The position numbers and the translations under genes are program-made. This document shows positions 62,882 through 64,000 of a DNA stretch of 64,000 nt, piece by piece. A model generated the notes under the pieces. That model saw nothing but the letters and a program-made list of their open reading frames with translations. It had not been told where the DNA came from and did no database searches. The DNA is from Crocinitomicaceae bacterium (GTDB lineage Bacteria > Bacteroidota > Bacteroidia > Flavobacteriales_D > Crocinitomicaceae), in NCBI GenBank assembly GCA_022447665.1, contig JAKVAQ010000005.1, positions 1,448 through 65,447 on the forward strand. The letters are read 5' to 3'. Within the stretch, counting starts at the first letter, position 1. The number at the start of each line of letters is the position of its first letter.

Positions 62882-64000
62882 TTACTTGTTGATTTTTGTT
62901 CTTGAAGTGGTCATGTTGAATCCAACATTTAACCCAAATATTCCTCCATATTTATTTGAACTGTAGTATAGGTTCACCGGCATGTTTAAACCACCCGCCT
63001 GGAAAGTTCTTCCTACAGCAATTACCCAGCTTGCATTGAATTTGAAGTCTCCCCTCTTATCCAAATGCTCGTCGTATAAGTCATTGCTTGGTGTTGAGAA
63101 TGGACTGTAAACTTCGCCTGTTACAGGGTCAACATTGTTAGGATCCATTTCCCAGTCGATATAGTTTTTTCTAATCCAGTCTGTTCTTGAGTAGTAAACA
63201 TTGTTATCAAACAAACCTGTTGAAGTTCTGATCAATCCTAAGCTTGGACCAAAGGCTACCTCGTAACCGTTTTTACCAAATCTAAAACCATTCATTAGAG
63301 TAATTGAAGGAATAAATTGTCCTTGATCCATTCCGGCAACATTTAATATCACTTCAGCTAATGCTCCGAAATTTTCTGTTCCAATATATTCTCCTTCAAA
63401 TTGGTATCCGATGTTTGAAACAACTGGCTGAATTCCTAATCCTCCTTCAGCTTCATTACGCATAAAGAAGTCCTGTAAATCACCGTGTCCAACATAGCTT
63501 ACTCCAAAACGTGGTCCTGAATTGTTCAATTTTCCCACATCATTTGAAGTAATGATTTCCTCCTTAAAAGCAAGTCTCTTTCTTGTTACTTCATCCACCT
63601 CTAAACCCAATAAATCGGAGATTACTATTCCAAGCATACGCTGGATTTCATCTTCATTATTATCAAACTCAGACATTGCCGTTTTCTGAATCGACTTGTT
63701 CTTTACATCTATTAACTTGAAGCTAACTACGATTTTGGTTCCTGTATTCAATACATTCCCACCTAAAACGTAATCAACTTTTAATGCCTCTCCTTTAGAG
63801 ATAAGACACTTTTTTCCATAACACTCATAAAATTCATCGCCTCTACCCTCTAATCTTTCTTCCATGTCAAATTCATCTAACACGGTGAAACGATCTGCCT
63901 TAATAAATTCTAATCGCGCCATTTTTGTAATTGCGATTGAATTATTTCTTAATCCTTCCGTTGCTATTTCACTTACGGCAGCTGATTGAGCAAATACCAT
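62882..64000 (-). CDS. Paralogue copy 1 of the CsgG/TolB-N-like exported proteins, 5' end outside window
   Basis: At least 372 codons are open from the right edge. The first visible residues MVFAQSAAVS align with the end of the signal peptide of the copy at 61729 (QSYAQTAAVA), so the true start is beyond position 64000. Same layout: ITKMARLEFIKADRFTVLDEFDM, CLISKGEALKVDYVLGGNV, VSFKLIDVKNKSI and the barrel-like C-terminus ending NVGFNMTTSRTKINK. Roughly equal in size to its partner, so a tandem duplication. Confidence 0.75.
   Translation of the reverse strand: MVFAQSAAVSEIATEGLRNNSIAITKMARLEFIKADRFTVLDEFDMEERLEGRGDEFYECYGKKCLISKGEALKVDYVLGGNVLNTGTKIVVSFKLIDVKNKSIQKTAMSEFDNNEDEIQRMLGIVISDLLGLEVDEVTRKRLAFKEEIITSNDVGKLNNSGPRFGVSYVGHGDLQDFFMRNEAEGGLGIQPVVSNIGYQFEGEYIGTENFGALAEVILNVAGMDQGQFIPSITLMNGFRFGKNGYEVAFGPSLGLIRTSTGLFDNNVYYSRTDWIRKNYIDWEMDPNNVDPVTGEVYSPFSTPSNDLYDEHLDKRGDFKFNASWVIAVGRTFQAGGLNMPVNLYYSSNKYGGIFGLNVGFNMTTSRTKINK

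Overview
The window is AT-rich, gene-dense chromosomal DNA from a free-living member of the Bacteroidota, most likely a flavobacterium-like marine or aquatic gliding-type bacterium (Flavobacteriales). The evidence is several type IX secretion system (T9SS) cargo proteins with C-terminal sorting domains, two PorP/SprF proteins each directly behind a large type-B cargo gene, the ftsX-DUF3098-uppP-truB cluster, lipoproteins of Bacteroidota type, and repeated exact matches to the Bacteroidota -7 promoter element TAnnTTTG. I see no rRNA, tRNA, CRISPR array, insertion sequence or prophage.

Layout. 1-1948: 3'-truncated SBBP-repeat surface protein (minus strand). 2150-6260: MORN lipoprotein, polyprenyl synthase, truB, uppP, DUF3098 protein, ftsX (minus). 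6375-7022: YceI lipoprotein. 7081-14501: a seven-gene nucleotide-sugar operon (minus) holding the enzymes for UDP-GlcNAc(3NAc)A-type sugars, UDP-glucuronate/UDP-xylose and a dTDP-glucose dehydratase, but no glycosyltransferase. 14641-16574: barrel-like protein and Kdo transferase. 16629-17981: glutamate dehydrogenase. 18150-25018: T9SS module A (1200-aa cargo, PorP/SprF, OmpA-like protein fused to DUF1573). 25066-30335: DUF4920 lipoprotein, hpd and hmgA (tyrosine breakdown), a threonine dehydrogenase-like SDR, a MORN protein. 30439-31134: pyrophosphatase. 31243-34752: T9SS module B (PKD cargo plus PorP/SprF). 34820-36288: dihydrouridine synthase and a small exported protein. 36331-37476: a T9SS cargo gene broken by two compensating homopolymer frameshifts. 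37637-40859: two unknown envelope proteins, a UbiA-like prenyltransferase and a membrane protein.

40934-51754 is the most unusual part. Eight tightly coupled minus-strand genes (FabZ-like dehydratase, cysteine-less ketosynthase partner, ketosynthase, ketoreductase, acyl carrier protein, saccharopine-dehydrogenase-like reductase, halogenase-like flavoprotein, alpha/beta hydrolase) form a small type II fatty-acid/polyketide pathway with no visible loading enzyme. Divergent from them is a five-gene phospholipid operon (CDP-alcohol phosphatidyltransferase with an altered motif, CdsA, PlsC-type acyltransferase, small transporter-like protein, hydrolase-like protein). With the UbiA homologue nearby this suggests, as inference only, a locus for an unusual lipid or lipid-anchored pigment.

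51861-64000 is a surface and envelope region: two T9SS cargo proteins in convergent orientation with related C-termini, a lysine-rich small ORF interrupted by a stop codon, an unknown protein, a tandem array of four paralogous exported proteins (56416-60324), an OmpA-family protein, a small lipoprotein and two paralogous exported proteins, the last cut by the window end.
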